A stretch of 64,000 nt of DNA from Nitrososphaerales archaeon (GTDB lineage Archaea; Thermoproteota; Nitrososphaeria; Nitrososphaerales; CADDZS01). The position numbers were made by a program, and so were the translations under genes. Below are positions 43,729 through 51,815 of the stretch, piece after piece. Numbering within the stretch: position 1 is the first letter of the stretch; each line of letters opens with the position of its first letter. Location of the stretch: contig JASHNZ010000058.1 in the NCBI GenBank assembly GCA_030041355.1, positions 62,001 to 126,000 of the forward strand, given 5' to 3'. A model generated the notes under the pieces. The model made no database searches and was not told the origin of the DNA. It saw only the letters and a program-made list of their open reading frames with translations.

Positions 43729-44011
43729 CCTAACCCAAATTTAGCAATTAGGGCTTCTGACCAAGTAGCTTCAAGCCTGTCCGAGGCTCTTATCCTATGA
43801 GTTATATGCCACGACAATACTCATTTTCAAAAACGGAGAAGACAAGGGGTATGTCTGACGCTCTTGGAGAAGGCATAAATCATTGCGTGGGAAGCTCTGT
43901 TGAAACTGAGAGCCCATAGAGCAATGCGTACCGTTTTCTTGAACTCCTGCTATCTTTCTTTTGTTTTGCCCTACTTCAACTATATTCACATGTCACTTCA
44001 ATAACGCGAAC

Positions 44012-44506
44012 TCAAGAAAGAACCCCAATTCCAAGAAAGATCTGACCGTAAGGAAGATTCGTGGAATTTTCTACAGTGCGAGTATTGTGCGGAGCAATAA
44101 TGTCTGCTTGGAGTGTCGCCGAAGAATTGTCTTCTTTTTGAATTGTTACGTCGAGTCGCATTCCAGCGTAGACATTGCCAGTAAGAGTGATAGTCCGATT
44201 AGCAGATCCATACCCTGTAAATGTAGAATTGGCAATTACCGTATTTGACCCCTGCCAACCAATACAGAATGCATTCCACCCTCCATCATAGAATACCTGC
44301 AATTCGAAAGGCTCTGAGGCAATCAGTGTGAGCTCGCTCGTTGTAACCATATCTTTCGGCAGTACGTCTGGATGCATGACAATGATTGCTACCCCTAACA
44401 ATCCAGCGCTCACGATGATCAGAACAGTAATGCCCATTACAATCTTTGAGATTGCCCCCTTCTTTCTTTTCTCTTGCAAAAAGCCGGTGATACAATTTTT
44501 CACCAT
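44012..44506 (-). CDS. Exported protein with a type IV pilin-like signal
   Basis: A 164-residue protein. The N-terminus has EKRKKGAISKIVMGITVLIIV, positively charged residues and Gly directly before an uncharged Ser-containing helix. This resembles the class III signal cleaved by archaeal prepilin peptidase (between KKG and AIS). The remaining 120 residues are beta-rich with NxS/T sequons (NSTFTG, NRTITL, NSSATL) and likely lie outside. It could be a minor pilin or a simple membrane-anchored protein. It starts at ATG 44506. No pilus assembly ATPase is nearby. Confidence 0.6.
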   Translation of the reverse strand: MVKNCITGFLQEKRKKGAISKIVMGITVLIIVSAGLLGVAIIVMHPDVLPKDMVTTSELTLIASEPFELQVFYDGGWNAFCIGWQGSNTVIANSTFTGYGSANRTITLTGNVYAGMRLDVTIQKEDNSSATLQADIIAPHNTRTVENSTNLPYGQIFLGIGVLS

Positions 44507-44609
44507 TTACAATTCTCACTAGCACTATACAATGATGGGAGAATCTGCATTTCAATGATTTGCTTATCGAGAGTGATTCTTATAGACCTTCAGAATAAGC
44601 TACTGTCAC

Positions 44610-45353
44610 TTGTCGATTTTATTGACAAATCGAAGGTTTTTCCCTGTTGTTCTAGATTTTATGACATTGGTCACTCTTAATCTAGCTTTTCTTGCCTTTT
44701 CAATGGCAAGTATCGACCCCCGACTTGATATTTATCCCTTCTATGATTTTATAGGACTTGAAGGTTACCAAGTTACCCTTGCCTTAATTGTAACTGGATC
44801 ACTGTTGGTTTCGCTTGCATTGTACAAGAAGAATATCTTACTCTTCTTGCCCGGCTTCACTATACAATTGATTATTGTTCTGAATCAAGTAATTGACCGA
44901 ACATACTACATTCCGGCATTCATTTCTGTATTACAAGACGCAGAATTATATCATACAGTATATGGAAATCTACCGAGCACATTCTACTTCGCCCCGGTCT
45001 ATGAATACGTGAATGTATTGGCATTCTTCTGCTTTGTAGTAGGAACTGTTTGTCTGATGACCAGACTGTACTTTAAGTTCGGAATGTTGAAATCGATATT
45101 GTACACGTCCATAGTCTGTTCTGGATTATTGTCATATCTTGAGTACATGACGGTCTACCAGAATCTTGCCGAAAGTTTCAGCGTGATTGCCAATGGGAAA
45201 ATTTCCAATTTTTCGAAAAGCTGGTATTTAATCGGAACCTTGACAAATGTTCAGTTTCTTTGGATAGCAATAAGCGTCTTTATTGGAGCAACCGTAATTT
45301 CTGTCTCGTTATTCGCTCTAAGACCGAATACTGATAAATCAGTAACGATCTGA
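44610..45353 (+). CDS. Multi-pass membrane protein of unknown function
   Basis: Up to 247 residues from TTG 44610; ATG 44661 (MTLVTLNLAFLAF) is an alternative start. About six hydrophobic helices are visible (residues near 15-32, 53-70, 75-95, 134-155, 160-180, 213-235), with loops rich in aromatic residues. The gene is AT-rich compared with its neighbours. No family is recognised. It is divergent from the pilin-like gene and convergent with livF. Confidence 0.55.
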   Translation: MSILLTNRRFFPVVLDFMTLVTLNLAFLAFSMASIDPRLDIYPFYDFIGLEGYQVTLALIVTGSLLVSLALYKKNILLFLPGFTIQLIIVLNQVIDRTYYIPAFISVLQDAELYHTVYGNLPSTFYFAPVYEYVNVLAFFCFVVGTVCLMTRLYFKFGMLKSILYTSIVCSGLLSYLEYMTVYQNLAESFSVIANGKISNFSKSWYLIGTLTNVQFLWIAISVFIGATVISVSLFALRPNTDKSVTI

Positions 45354-45365
45354 TAGTGACTGCAA

Positions 45366-46088
45366 CTATGTAGGAGCTGCTGTTTTTACTCCAAGATACA
45401 TCTGTCCCAGCTCCTTATGCTCTAGGAGCTCTTTCGCAGAACCTTCAAAAACCTTCTTTCCGCCCACGAGCAGATAGGCTCTATCTCCAATTTCAAGTGC
45501 TTTCCTTGCATTCTGCTCTACCAAAAGTACTGCCATTTTGAGATCTTGAGATAGCGAACCGACGTTTTTCAAAACCTCAGTAGCTAGTTTAGGCGACAAG
45601 TTTGCGGTCGGTTCGTCGAGCATTATTATTGTCGGCTTGCGAATCAAGGCCATGGTCATCGCGACCATCTGTCGTTCTCCACCACTGAGATTTTGGACTT
45701 TGGAGGCCATATAATTCGACAGCTGTGGAAACATTCGTAATCCTGTCATTAGCCCTTCATCATACTGGGTCTTCTCTACGGTATAACCTGCCATTTTCAG
45801 ATTCTCCGAGACCGTGAGTTGAGTAAAAGTGCTCTCCGTCTGTGGGAGGTAAGCTATGCCTTTCTTTGCAATTACATGTGCTGGAAGCCCCGTTATATCG
45901 TGCCCATCAATTTCAACAGTCCCACCAAGGACAGTAGTCAACCCAGCCACAGTCTTAAGCAAAGTGCTCTTGCCAGAACCGTTTGGCCCTACTACAACTG
46001 TAACTTCACGTGTTTTAGCTTGCAGGGAGACTTCGCTTAGGATCTGAAGCTTACCGTAACCTGCTGAAATATTATTTAGACTGAGCGT
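45366..46088 (-). CDS. livF: Branched-chain amino-acid ABC transporter ATPase LivF
   Basis: ATPase of the HAAT transporter. The conserved protein begins TLSLNNISAGYGKLQIL, has Walker A GPNGSGKST, the Q-loop YLPQTEST, signature LSGGERQM and Walker B TIIMLDEPTANLSP. No ATG, GTG or TTG lies between the preceding in-frame TAG and Walker A; the first TTG (45962) is inside GKSTL and would destroy the site. An ACG on 46088-46086 sits where the start is expected, 9 bases after AAAGGT, so the given start is inferred. It is 16 bases downstream of livG. Confidence 0.88.
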   Translation of the reverse strand, partial: TLSLNNISAGYGKLQILSEVSLQAKTREVTVVVGPNGSGKSTLLKTVAGLTTVLGGTVEIDGHDITGLPAHVIAKKGIAYLPQTESTFTQLTVSENLKMAGYTVEKTQYDEGLMTGLRMFPQLSNYMASKVQNLSGGERQMVAMTMALIRKPTIIMLDEPTANLSPKLATEVLKNVGSLSQDLKMAVLLVEQNARKALEIGDRAYLLVGGKKVFEGSAKELLEHKELGQMYLGVKTAAPT

Positions 46089-46104
46089 GGGATGCTAACC
46101 TTTC

Positions 46105-46863
46105 CTAGGCGCCTAAGTATGCCTCTATTACTCTTTTGTCGGAAGTAACCTCTTCAGGGGATCCGCTTACAACAAATTTTCCTAGCGCCATCGCTACAAC
46201 TTTGTCAACATAGCCAAGAGCTATGTCCAGCCTGTGTTCAATTACGAAAAAAGTCATTCCGTAGTTATCTCGCAAGGTCACTAATTTTGCAAAAATATCG
46301 TGAGCCAACCGAGGATTGACGCCGGAAATTGGCTCATCTAATAGAATTGTCTCTGCACCACTCATAAGTGCTCGCCCTAATTCAAGTAGTTTCATCTGAC
46401 CTCCGCTCAAGACGTTAGCCGGCTTGTCCCACATCTGAGACAATCCAACGATGTCAAGTATTTTGAAGGCTTCCTCAGCGGCTTGTCTCTCGTCGCTAAC
46501 CCAAAGATTCTTCAAGAGAGAACTTCCAAATCCTTCCCCTTTGTTTTCTCTTCGCGCCACCATTACGTTTTCGAGAACAGTGAGTTTGAGAAAAAGCGCA
46601 GGAATTTGGAAAGTTCTAGCTAGGCCGAATTTGTAGACTCTATGGGGCGGAAGGCCAGTAATTGATTTTCCCTTGTAAATTACTTTGCCAGAATCAGGCT
46701 TGTAAAACCCGCTGATCACATTGATCAGGGTTGTCTTTCCAGATCCGTTCGGACCCATGAGAATCGTTATGGCATGCTCATCAACGGTCATAGAAACGTC
46801 GTAAAGAGCTTTCAGATTGCCAAATGACTTGTAAATATGTTCGACTTCAATTGCGTACGCCAT
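46105..46863 (-). CDS. livG: Branched-chain amino-acid ABC transporter ATPase LivG
   Basis: Second ATPase of the transporter, about 252 residues from ATG 46863 (MAYAIEVEHI); a GTG three codons earlier is less likely. Walker A MGPNGSGKTT, FGLARTFQIPALF typical of LivG, signature LSGGQMKLLELGR and Walker B TILLDEPISGVNP are intact. The C-terminal SGSPEEVTSDKRVIEAYLG is a LivG hallmark. It lies between livK and livF on the minus strand. Confidence 0.93.
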   Translation of the reverse strand: MAYAIEVEHIYKSFGNLKALYDVSMTVDEHAITILMGPNGSGKTTLINVISGFYKPDSGKVIYKGKSITGLPPHRVYKFGLARTFQIPALFLKLTVLENVMVARRENKGEGFGSSLLKNLWVSDERQAAEEAFKILDIVGLSQMWDKPANVLSGGQMKLLELGRALMSGAETILLDEPISGVNPRLAHDIFAKLVTLRDNYGMTFFVIEHRLDIALGYVDKVVAMALGKFVVSGSPEEVTSDKRVIEAYLGA

Positions 46864-46899
46864 AGAAGTCACAAAAAAGGGAAAAGGGGAATTTCTCCC

Positions 46900-48306
46900 C
46901 TAGAATTTCGGTTTGTATTGGTTCCATGTGACCATGTCGGTCGCTACTGTCCAGTTTCCTGCGATTACCCAAGTTATGGTTCCAGAAATTGATTGGATGT
47001 CGTAGATGACATAAGCATTCCCAATTCGGTCATGATCGGAGCCAAGTGTCATAGCCCCGGTTACACCCACTGATTCATTAGCCACTTGAGCAACTGCTCC
47101 GCTTGCAAGGCAAGTGCCGCTGTTTGCTCCGCACTGCATCAGTGCGTCAGCTGCCAGCCACGTATCATCATAGGCGTTTAGAGTATATGGATCGCATCCA
47201 CCGCTAGTATTCGTATCGATAGCGGCACAAACGCGGCCTGTCGCCGAAGTATTTGTGGTTTCGTAGAATGTAGATGGGAGCCTAGCCGTCAAAGAGTAAC
47301 TGGCGAACGTAGTGTTTGTGAAAGCCACGTTGTCTGACTCTCCGTCAGTTCCGTACCAGGGCTGAGTTGAGTTCAGTAGGCTAGGATAGCTCGTAGACGC
47401 CTGTTGAAGCAGACTTCCAACCTCCTGGTATCCGATGACTTGGAAAGCCACCGCAGACGTATTACCACCAGCATTGGCTACAGCTGTCGACCAAGCTGAA
47501 TTCATCGAAGCCAGAGTGGGTCCGAACGAAGTAGTAGATGGAGTATAGGGGATCATAGCAGTGACATTTCCGCCCTTTGCCTTGAATAATGAAGATGTTG
47601 CATTAGCCAGTCCCGAACCGTAGGCTTGGTTGGTGTAAACGATTATGAGGTTTCTGACGCCATCCTGATACATCTCTTGAGAATCTGCTTGAGCTTGGAA
47701 TGCGTCGTTAGGAACAGTCCTATAGAGATAGTTGCTAACACCTGCCAATAGCACTGAAGTTGACGATGGAGAGATGAGTACAATGTTGTCGGATTGAGCC
47801 GTAGAGTATATTGCCCCTACAGTACCGCTGTTCAGCGGACCTACTACGACAGTAATGCCATCAGATGCAAATGCGCTGAGGTCAGTTGCCGCTTCAGAAT
47901 TTTCAAGAGCATAGTTCAATATATCGACCTTGAAAGTGACTTTGCCCGCCCATTGTGTTCCTGCAAGCCAAGTGTTGATATCTCCCGCTGCCAGTTGGGT
48001 CGCGTACCCTATCGGGATACCAATGGATGAAAGACCGTCGGTCGTGTCCGTCATGACTCCGATTGTCACTGTGCCACTCAATGTCGCATTGCTACCCTTG
48101 GGTTTTGCAGGGAAGCAGAACGTAGACGAACTTGTATTGCACGAAGTGGCAGCCGTTGTTACGCTTGAAGTAGATGTCGTTGAAGTTGTACTCGTCTTTG
48201 ACGTCGTAGCAAGGTATACACCTACACCCGCCGCGATCACTATTATAACGACGATTATGACGACAGTTATTGTTGTAGAAATTGACTTACGTATTCGTTT
48301 ATCCAT
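46900..48306 (-). CDS. livK: Branched-chain amino-acid binding protein
   Basis: Extracellular periplasmic-binding-like protein of family 5, 468 residues. The N-terminus MDKRIRKSISTTITVVIIVV is a charged start followed by a Ser/Thr-containing helix, then a Thr/Ser-rich linker (TSKTSTTSTTSTSSVTT) that probably carries glycans. The ligand domain follows from GTVTIGVMTDTTDGLSSIG, with AATDLSAFASDGITVVVGPLNSG and NIVLISPSSTS typical of LivJ/LivK. It captures substrate for the LivHM channel. The start is ATG 48306. Confidence 0.88.
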   Translation of the reverse strand: MDKRIRKSISTTITVVIIVVIIVIAAGVGVYLATTSKTSTTSTTSTSSVTTAATSCNTSSSTFCFPAKPKGSNATLSGTVTIGVMTDTTDGLSSIGIPIGYATQLAAGDINTWLAGTQWAGKVTFKVDILNYALENSEAATDLSAFASDGITVVVGPLNSGTVGAIYSTAQSDNIVLISPSSTSVLLAGVSNYLYRTVPNDAFQAQADSQEMYQDGVRNLIIVYTNQAYGSGLANATSSLFKAKGGNVTAMIPYTPSTTSFGPTLASMNSAWSTAVANAGGNTSAVAFQVIGYQEVGSLLQQASTSYPSLLNSTQPWYGTDGESDNVAFTNTTFASYSLTARLPSTFYETTNTSATGRVCAAIDTNTSGGCDPYTLNAYDDTWLAADALMQCGANSGTCLASGAVAQVANESVGVTGAMTLGSDHDRIGNAYVIYDIQSISGTITWVIAGNWTVATDMVTWNQYKPKF

Positions 48307-48345
48307 AGAGTGTCCGGGTTATCAGAAACTATTTAATCGTTCTCA
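48307..48345. promoter_or_regulatory. Compact divergent promoter between livK and livH
   Basis: Only 39 bases separate the starts. ATTTAAT at 48331-48337 reads as ATTAAAT on the minus strand, about 27 bases before the livK ATG, predicting a nearly leaderless livK mRNA. For livH the box is too close to TTG 48346, so livH either uses a later TTG (48373) or a promoter inside livK. Confidence 0.45.
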
Positions 48346-49341
48346 TTGACTTTACGAAGAGTCATTTCGCTATTGATTAGTCCCCTAATCAGTCAATCTA
48401 TCATTTTTGGCTCGCTAGTATCACTTATGTGTTTGGGGTTGACATTAACGTACCTCACAACCAAAGTGCCTAATTTCGCGGCAGCAGATTTTGTTACAAC
48501 TGGAACCTATGCTAGTGCCACAGCTTTCATTCTATGGAAATTGAAGAGTCCATATCTAGCCACACCATTGGGGTTTTTGTTTGGTGGACTAATTTCTGTC
48601 CTAATGTACCTAGGCGTTCTGCGACCTCTTATCCGGAAAGGCTCGTCGCTAATTATGTTGATGGTTGCGACTTTAGCGGTGGATCTCATTTTTGTGGGGG
48701 GAAATTTGCTCTTTATCGAAGACCTTGAAAGTTGGTATGGTCGAATAATAAGCGACAGAGGCTACGGAAACTTCTACACGTTGTATGCACTCGGAGATTT
48801 CAAACTATTTGGTGATTTGGGAATGCTATACGTTGGACCGATATCGGTGATCGTCATTTCTGCTGCGCTTTATTTGATATTGAATAAGACCAAATTCGGA
48901 ATCGCGATGAGAGCGGCTATCGAAAACGCTAATCTTGCAAAAACGGTGGGGATCAATGTAGAAAGAGTTTACGTGGTCTCGTGGTTCTTGGCAGGCGGGG
49001 TTGCCGGTTTTGCCGGGGGTCTTTTTTCAATTGTTTACACAACTAACCAAAATCAAGCTTCACTACTGATTGTTTCAATATTTGCTGGCAGCGTTTTAGG
49101 CGGACTCAACAGCATTTATGGCGCCATTATCGGCGGGTTATTAATTGGATTTGGAGAAATTTACATAACTGGAGAGTTGAGTGTTCTGGTGGGTAAATTT
49201 GTGAGTGCCTCCGCAGGGTATGCGGTAAACAACTTCCAGTTAGGAATTCCACTGGCGATTATGATCATCACTCTGCTGGTTGCCCCTCAGGGCATTACCG
49301 CTGTTGGATGGCGCAGAATCTTGAGGAGAGCCAAAAAATGA
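48346..49341 (+). CDS. livH: Branched-chain amino-acid ABC permease LivH
   Basis: Integral membrane permease, up to 331 residues with about eight helices. LMCLGLTLTYLTTKVPNFA corresponds to the LivH N-terminal helix, and the EAA-like loop FGIAMRAAIENANLAKTVGINVERVYVVSW contacts the ATPase. The start is TTG 48346 or, more in line with family length, TTG 48373 (MISPLISQS). It ends in an ATGA overlap with livM. Confidence 0.9.
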   Translation: MTLRRVISLLISPLISQSIIFGSLVSLMCLGLTLTYLTTKVPNFAAADFVTTGTYASATAFILWKLKSPYLATPLGFLFGGLISVLMYLGVLRPLIRKGSSLIMLMVATLAVDLIFVGGNLLFIEDLESWYGRIISDRGYGNFYTLYALGDFKLFGDLGMLYVGPISVIVISAALYLILNKTKFGIAMRAAIENANLAKTVGINVERVYVVSWFLAGGVAGFAGGLFSIVYTTNQNQASLLIVSIFAGSVLGGLNSIYGAIIGGLLIGFGEIYITGELSVLVGKFVSASAGYAVNNFQLGIPLAIMIITLLVAPQGITAVGWRRILRRAKK

Positions 49342-50513
49342 TCCCTGTGGTAGTTATCGGAGGAATAAATGTAATCTCCACGCTGATCGATTTTGGGATA
49401 ATGACACTCATCTATCTTCTTGTTGCGCTTACAATCAATCTCGAATTCGGATACGCAGGAGTTCCGAACTTTGGGAAAGTGCTATTCGTGGCTGCAGGAG
49501 GTTTGTTTTCCGGCTCCCTCTCCTATTATTTGATGGCATGGATTCTGAACATAAGAGAAAGCGGTAGCGACCTTCTTAGTAACCAATTCAGATTGCACAA
49601 TTCAATGGACTTGGCTCTTAACGCTCATCCTGTGCTTAATCTAGGAATATTCTTGTTCATGATAGCAGTTGGAGCATCGTGCGGGGCTATCTTTGGTTTT
49701 GCGGCATCATATCCAGCGATTCGACTACGTGAAGATTACCTTGCCATGCTCTTGCTTGCGGCTGGTGAGTTCTTCCTCATTTTCGTTCAAGCGTATTCCC
49801 CCGTCACTGACGGACCGGACGGACTCCTCATTCCCGATGTCTTAGGATTCACTGGAAGTATTCTTGACTATCGCCAGGTCGTCTTGCTTGGCTTGCTGGC
49901 TCTTTTCACGGTTGGAGTCTATTTCTATGCAGAAAAGGTGGCGAGGTCGCCGCTTGGAAGAACACTCCGGGCCGTCAGGGATAACGAGATATCTTCCGCA
50001 GCATTCGGCAAAAACAATGTAGCCATTCGAAGAAACATATTAATCGTTGGATCTGCAATCAGTGGAATTGCCGGTGCGCTCGTCGTTACACAGTCGGCCT
50101 ATATCAGCCCAGAGACATTTGTCCGACAGTTTTTCACACTGTATCCATTCGTTGTCGTCATCCTCGGGGGTGCGGCGAACAATTTTGGAATGGTAGTAGG
50201 CGCTATTTCATTTGAAGGAATTATCGATTTTGTTACGAACTTTCAGACCTATGCAGGATCTCACAATATCTCAATACCAATAGATCTTAACGCTGTTACG
50301 CCAATAGCAATCGGTTCCCTGTTGATAGTAGTTCTTTATTTTAGGCCAAAAGGGTTAATCTCGGAAAAGCCGAGCAAGACTTTGAAGAAATCGGAGCTCC
50401 TGAGAATCAAGGAACGAGCTGAAAAGACCACAGAATCAGTAAAAGAAGAAGACAAGAAAAATGGTCTAGAGACTTCCGATGCTACTGCCGCCAGCGACGG
50501 AACTGGCGGATAA
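49338..50513 (+). CDS. livM: Branched-chain amino-acid ABC permease LivM
   Basis: Second permease subunit, 391 residues from ATG 49338, which overlaps the livH stop; the frame is open from 49308 but ATGA coupling favours 49338. LVALTINLEFGYAGVPNFGKVLF and SPLGRTLRAVRDNEISSAAFGKN (the EAA-like loop) are characteristic. A cytoplasmic tail of about 50 charged residues ends in a Thr/Ala/Gly-rich stretch, longer than usual. Confidence 0.9.
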   Translation: MIPVVVIGGINVISTLIDFGIMTLIYLLVALTINLEFGYAGVPNFGKVLFVAAGGLFSGSLSYYLMAWILNIRESGSDLLSNQFRLHNSMDLALNAHPVLNLGIFLFMIAVGASCGAIFGFAASYPAIRLREDYLAMLLLAAGEFFLIFVQAYSPVTDGPDGLLIPDVLGFTGSILDYRQVVLLGLLALFTVGVYFYAEKVARSPLGRTLRAVRDNEISSAAFGKNNVAIRRNILIVGSAISGIAGALVVTQSAYISPETFVRQFFTLYPFVVVILGGAANNFGMVVGAISFEGIIDFVTNFQTYAGSHNISIPIDLNAVTPIAIGSLLIVVLYFRPKGLISEKPSKTLKKSELLRIKERAEKTTESVKEEDKKNGLETSDATAASDGTGG

Positions 50514-50965
50514 CGTTCGCGCAAGTGTTGCTGAACTTGTTAAAGCTTACTTACTTTGCTTGGTTCAACTATTTTCTGATTCTAAGCAATATCAATAGGT
50601 TCTAAGACCGATTAGATCTCTTCCGTTTTCGTCGCATATCGCCGTGCAGTGCCCTTCGATGCGCTTTAGTTTGTCTTTGTTTTTCGGTTTTGCGAGATGT
50701 CATAGAATATTCGTGAAAATACGTGGGTCTTAAGATCTTTGGTTCGGAAGTATTCATGGCCGCTGACGGAATTTTAGCAGCGACTACATGGTCACGATCT
50801 CTGACCCGTCTCCAAGAAGAGGGAAGAGCTGAATAGCAATATACAGGGACAGTTGCAAGGGCAGTTTGAAAAACAGAGACGAATGTTTCTTGAGGAGTGG
50901 TTCGATCGTTGCGTTGGACGATCTAGAAATGTTGGAAAACTGTCTTGGGGGCTTCCGAAGATCGT
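50514..50965. other. Non-coding spacer
   Basis: 452 bases between livM and the minus-strand peroxiredoxin stop. No tRNA, clear reading frame or repeat was found. A 26-codon ATG frame at about 50757-50837 has no supporting signal. Nothing firm is seen here. Confidence 0.5.
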
Positions 50966-51457
50966 CTAGAGATAGCGTCTAACTTCATCAACGTGTCCAT
51001 CCACCTGGACACGCCGAATTGCCTTTTTGATCCGTCCTTCTGTATCAATGACAAACGTAGACCTCTCTATGCCCCAGTACTTCTTCCCATAGTTGTTTTT
51101 GAGCTTGTAAACGCCGTATTCCTTCGAAACCTTCCCATCGGTATCGGCGAGCAGAGGAAAGTTGAGAGAATACTTCTCTCTAAATTTGCCATGAGAGTCC
51201 ACATCATCCATGCTGACTCCCAGAACCTGAACACCGGCCTTGTTTAGGGAAGAAAGATTATCTCGAAAGGAGCACGCCTCCTTAGTGCAGCCTGGCGTAT
51301 CATCCTTTGGATAGAAGTACAGGACGACCTCTTTTTTGCCATTATAGTCAGAAAGAGAGTAGGTTTTGCCATCATCACTCTTTAGTTTAAAGCTAGGAGC
51401 CATGGTGCCATCAGTGATGGCTTGTCCTTCAGCAGGATCTTCTTTTTCAGTGGGCAT
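50966..51457 (-). CDS. bcp: Thioredoxin-dependent peroxiredoxin (Bcp/PrxQ)
   Basis: A 163-residue peroxiredoxin reducing peroxides. The peroxidatic C57 and resolving C62 are in [18 protein letters not shown], the atypical 2-Cys PrxQ pattern. [23 protein letters not shown] precedes it and [15 protein letters not shown] follows. The gene is monocistronic; the start is ATG 51457. Cytoplasmic, no signal peptide. Confidence 0.94.
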   Translation of the reverse strand: MPTEKEDPAEGQAITDGTMAPSFKLKSDDGKTYSLSDYNGKKEVVLYFYPKDDTPGCTKEACSFRDNLSSLNKAGVQVLGVSMDDVDSHGKFREKYSLNFPLLADTDGKVSKEYGVYKLKNNYGKKYWGIERSTFVIDTEGRIKKAIRRVQVDGHVDEVRRYL

Positions 51458-51625
51458 GAGAGGATATTTCGCAAACGCTTCTTTATTGTTTTACGGTCCT
51501 ATGGCGTACTGAATACAATGGAACCTACTATCCTTGGATGCAATATAACAAACAGAAATTCCCTCTTCCATTGGCTTCGAAGTGGAAAGCTTAAGAAAGT
51601 ACGAGGAAGGTATGAGTTCTAACTT

Positions 51626-51812
51626 GCGGGGGTCGCCCAGCCTGGTCAAAGGCGCAGGTAGAATGCGATGCCATCTCATTTCTTGTTTCTTTGGAACTGA
51701 GGGGCCAATCTTGCGACACTGAGGATCAGCTAGGTCGCAGTTGAATTTGCGGCCTGCCGGTGCAGAGCTCCTGTCCCTTAGGGGTTCGTGGGTTCAAATC
51801 CCACCTCCCGCA
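51626..51812 (+). tRNA. tRNA-Leu(GAG) interrupted by two putative introns
   Basis: The acceptor GCGGGGG (51626-51632) pairs with CTCCCGC (51805-51811, one G-T pair), with discriminator A at 51812, followed by CCA at 51813-51815. The D arm is GCC...GGC with CAGCCTGGTCAAA. The 5' anticodon stem stops at CAGG (to 51658), and the 3' side resumes at TCCTG (from 51769) with the variable arm and T arm GTGGG-TTCAAAT-CCCAC. The missing ACTGAGG occurs twice inside the insert (51696-51702 and 51718-51724); either gives anticodon GAG. The mature length would be 85. Intron boundaries are unresolved. Confidence 0.8.
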
Positions 51813-51815
51813 CCA

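Noticed and set aside
45366-45962. livF taken from the first TTG
   Set aside because: This start lies inside Walker A and would give an ATPase without its P-loop; the conserved sequence continues upstream in frame.
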